DNA of 8,097 bases from Candidatus Fermentibacteraceae bacterium. GTDB taxonomy: Bacteria > Fermentibacterota > Fermentibacteria > Fermentibacterales > JCC-6. Under the pieces are notes generated by a model. The model saw nothing but the letters and a program-made list of their open reading frames with translations, did no database searches and was not told where the DNA came from. The DNA lies in contig JAOZQW010000090.1 of NCBI GenBank assembly GCA_029932015.1, positions 1 through 8,097 of the forward strand, read 5' to 3'. This document shows, piece after piece, positions 6,524-8,097 of the stretch. Numbering within the stretch: the stretch's first letter is position 1; each line of letters opens with the position of its first letter. The position numbers and the translations under genes are program-made.

Positions 6524-6645
6524 CTTCACTGGCGCAAGTCTAAAAGGAATACCACCACAGGCACATGAAACAATAGCCACTCAGACAAGTTGCGGGTACC
6601 GTCATTCAAGATGCTGCCGGCTCGGATCTAATCACAATCAGGATA

Positions 6646-6655
6646 CTGTATACAG
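6646..6655. repeat. 10-base perfect palindrome, possible operator
   Basis: CTGTATACAG is fully self-complementary and lies 134 bases before the DUF4282 start codon in noncoding DNA. A dimeric regulator could bind here, but a palindrome of this length is not rare and no matching second copy was seen nearby. Confidence 0.25.
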
Positions 6656-6740
6656 AGAATGGAGAGCGCCATCAGGGATTAATGAGCTAATCACTGCAAT
6701 GCAGCAGATCAGGTCAGCACAAGTATCGAATATGCCGAGA

Positions 6741-8097
6741 CTACCTTATGATCGTGACCCTTGCCGAGGACACGTCATCCCCCTGGATGATGCAGATGAA
6801 GTACATACCAGTCGTCAGGCCAGAGGGATCCCACCTGATAGATCGCGGTCCACTGAGCACTCCATCGTAGAGAGAAGCAACTTCTCTTCCGCTCAGATCC
6901 AGAACACGAACCCCGGCACGCCCCCCCCCCTCAAGGATAAGCGTTGTGGAGGATCTGACCGGATTCGGCAGATGAGCGAAGAAGGGAGTTCCCGAAGGGG
7001 AACCTCCACTCTCCTCTGAGATTCCTGTGTATGTGAGCCAGGGATCATACTCAACATAGATACTTACTTCATCTCCGGAGCCGGGTCCCACTCCGCCCGG
7101 ACCGCTGGCATCCCCCCACCAGTTCAGTGTTGCATCGAAAGTGAGCCAGCTGTTTGAACTTCTGATGCCAAAACCGTCGTTATCCACGATGTTGCAGTGA
7201 TGAACAGAGACGCCTCTCGAGCCAGATCCCTTGCCTCCACCAGTCCCGATCCCATCCCCTGTATTTCGCAAAAAGGCTGAACTGTCCGCAGTGAGAGAGC
7301 CATAGTAGATGTGCAGCCCATCTCCTTCGTTATCAAGGATGTCGCACCTGGAAATAGTCAGATGGCCACCCTGGAGCATGATCCCACCGCCCCAGTTGGA
7401 CGAGTTACCGCTGATCAGATTCTCGCGGAGTACCGTTCCAGAAGCATTGAGATGATAGAATCCGCCGCCGAACCAATCCGAGATATTGTTGATGATATGG
7501 TTCCCGGTAATAAGAGCATCCCTGCTGCTGGCAAGACCACCTCCGTAGTAAGTGCAGTAATTGTCCGAGATGGTGTTATTCGAGATCACAGCCCCGGCGC
7601 CAGTTCCGGCGAGTCGTATCCCACCCCCGGTGGTCAGATCCTTAGAACTGCCATCGGATGATATTGGAATGCCCACGGAGTTATCGCGTATGATGTTGTC
7701 GTCAATGATGACACTGGAATTGACGCAGTAGAGACCTCCCCCATCGAAAACAGCGAAGCAGTCCTCGATGATGTTTCCCGTGATGAGGGGAGAAGAGACG
7801 CTGCACCGGATGCCCCCTCCTCGTTCGGCCGCACCGTTTCTGATAGTGAAGCCCTCTATTACAGTCGAAGTATCCACAACGGCCGATAGAAGTGCGATAA
7901 CCGTTCCGGAGCTGTCCCCATCGATTATTGTCTGTGCAGGACCCATTTCCGAGATGAGGACCAGATCTGCAATATCCGGCCAGACGATGTTCTCCGTATA
8001 GGTGCCTGGAGAGACCAGAACAGTGTCGGTGGTCTGACAATTAGCCAGAGCTTCCTGTATTGAGCTGAAATCACCTGGAACTTCGATTGTCGCACCC
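6741..8097 (-). CDS. secreted right-handed beta-helix protein with type IX-like C-terminal sorting domain (partial, N-terminus beyond window)
   Basis: The frame stays open to the right edge, giving the last 451 residues; the signal peptide and start are not visible. The first visible residues (ATIEVPGDFSSIQEAL, then TVLVSPGTYTENI) are the classic entry of pectin-lyase-like beta-helix proteins. This shows the ATG at 7946 is internal. Six GGG turns (about residues 93, 119, 157, 185, 210 and 236) and repeated N.I..N ladders mark coils of about 25-28 residues, with one longer coil. LNWWGDASGP (324-333) closes the helix. After a Ser/Gly linker, residues 377-451 start at PNPVRSSTT and run through VRVLDLSGREV, GLTTGMYF and VTIIR. 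This is the form of the T9SS/Por-type or FlgD-like C-terminal domain found in FCB bacteria. It is likely extracellular or surface-attached; the ligand is unknown. Confidence 0.88.
   Translation of the reverse strand, partial: GATIEVPGDFSSIQEALANCQTTDTVLVSPGTYTENIVWPDIADLVLISEMGPAQTIIDGDSSGTVIALLSAVVDTSTVIEGFTIRNGAAERGGGIRCSVSSPLITGNIIEDCFAVFDGGGLYCVNSSVIIDDNIIRDNSVGIPISSDGSSKDLTTGGGIRLAGTGAGAVISNNTISDNYCTYYGGGLASSRDALITGNHIINNISDWFGGGFYHLNASGTVLRENLISGNSSNWGGGIMLQGGHLTISRCDILDNEGDGLHIYYGSLTADSSAFLRNTGDGIGTGGGKGSGSRGVSVHHCNIVDNDGFGIRSSNSWLTFDATLNWWGDASGPGGVGPGSGDEVSIYVEYDPWLTYTGISEESGGSPSGTPFFAHLPNPVRSSTTLILEGGGRAGVRVLDLSGREVASLYDGVLSGPRSIRWDPSGLTTGMYFICIIQGDDVSSARVTIIR
6921..6930. repeat. run of ten C inside the sorting domain
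   Basis: Ten consecutive C on the plus strand read as ten G in the gene, encoding the end of a Glu codon and three Gly codons (about residues 389-392 of the visible protein). The frame is intact on both sides as read. A one-base slip would remove the last 60 or so residues of the secretion domain. Confidence 0.85.

Larger units (their letters stand above)
6512..6740. other. noncoding gap upstream of the DUF4282 gene
   Basis: This 229-base stretch separates the end of the beta-helix gene from the DUF4282 start and must hold the latter's promoter unless it is read through from upstream. I see no convincing -35/-10 pair; the nearest is TTGTTT, 16 bases, TATTCC on the minus strand, ending about 40 bases before the start codon, which is weak. 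It also holds the palindrome CTGTATACAG, the inverted repeat GATTA-6-TAATC (6677-6692), and two copies of CTAATCAC (6628-6635, 6687-6694). I see no strong terminator for the beta-helix gene. Confidence 0.5.

Noticed and set aside
6512..6580. Longer start for the DUF4282 protein
   Set aside because: The additional 23 residues precede the family's start and contain the ribosome site of the shorter form.
6393..7019. 208-residue plus-strand open frame across the noncoding gap
   Set aside because: It overlaps two well-supported minus-strand genes, resembles no family, and its composition mirrors the antisense of those genes.
7702..8040. 112-residue minus-strand frame near the right edge
   Set aside because: It is an alternative frame over the beta-helix gene, whose real frame continues to the window edge with typical beta-helix entry motifs.

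Overview
The window carries nine protein genes: seven on the plus strand from base 9 to 5872, then a convergent minus-strand block from base 5931 to the right edge. I see no RNA gene, transposon, CRISPR array or sign of recent transfer. The organism looks like an anaerobic bacterium of the FCB superphylum (Bacteroidota, Fibrobacterota and candidate phyla such as Fermentibacterota or Cloacimonadota). This rests on a sodium-pumping decarboxylase operon combined with a secreted beta-helix protein that ends in a type IX secretion (Por)-like C-terminal domain. The phylum is an inference and cannot be fixed from this sequence.

Bases 9-4051 form a compact operon for sodium-coupled methylmalonyl-CoA decarboxylation: mce (methylmalonyl-CoA epimerase), mmdA (carboxyltransferase alpha subunit), mmdD (OadG-like membrane anchor), mmdC (biotin carrier) and mmdB (sodium-translocating membrane subunit). 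Two junctions are 4-base ATGA overlaps and the other two gaps are 1 and 3 bases. Mce makes the S epimer, MmdA moves its carboxyl group to the biotin on MmdC, and MmdB decarboxylates carboxybiotin while moving Na+ outward. The products are propionyl-CoA and a sodium gradient. This is the last energy-conserving part of the succinate-to-propionate route. The mutase and a biotin ligase are not in the window.

Bases 4067-5872 hold a nucleotide-sugar epimerase/dehydratase of the extended SDR family and a SpoU/TrmH-family RNA 2'-O-ribose methyltransferase. Both have good ribosome binding sites and lie 15 and 51 bases behind their upstream neighbours. They have no evident link to the decarboxylase.

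Bases 5862-5924 hold an imperfect 21-base direct repeat, 36 bases apart. Each copy is the core of a GC-rich hairpin with its own matching outer arms. The element sits between converging genes and the right hairpin suits a minus-strand terminator.

Bases 5931-6511 (minus) are a two-gene unit: a DUF4282 small membrane protein followed by an 86-residue ACT-like protein resembling the iron-only hydrogenase regulator family (TM1266 type). Bases 6512-6740 are noncoding, with a 10-base palindrome and short repeats. Bases 6741-8097 (minus) are the C-terminal 451 residues of a secreted right-handed beta-helix protein whose N-terminus lies beyond the window. Its gene contains a run of ten C (ten G in the coding strand) just inside the sorting domain.

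I find no clearly undescribed system. The best leads are the DUF4282 plus ACT-like pair, the paired hairpin element, and the homopolymer inside the secretion domain.
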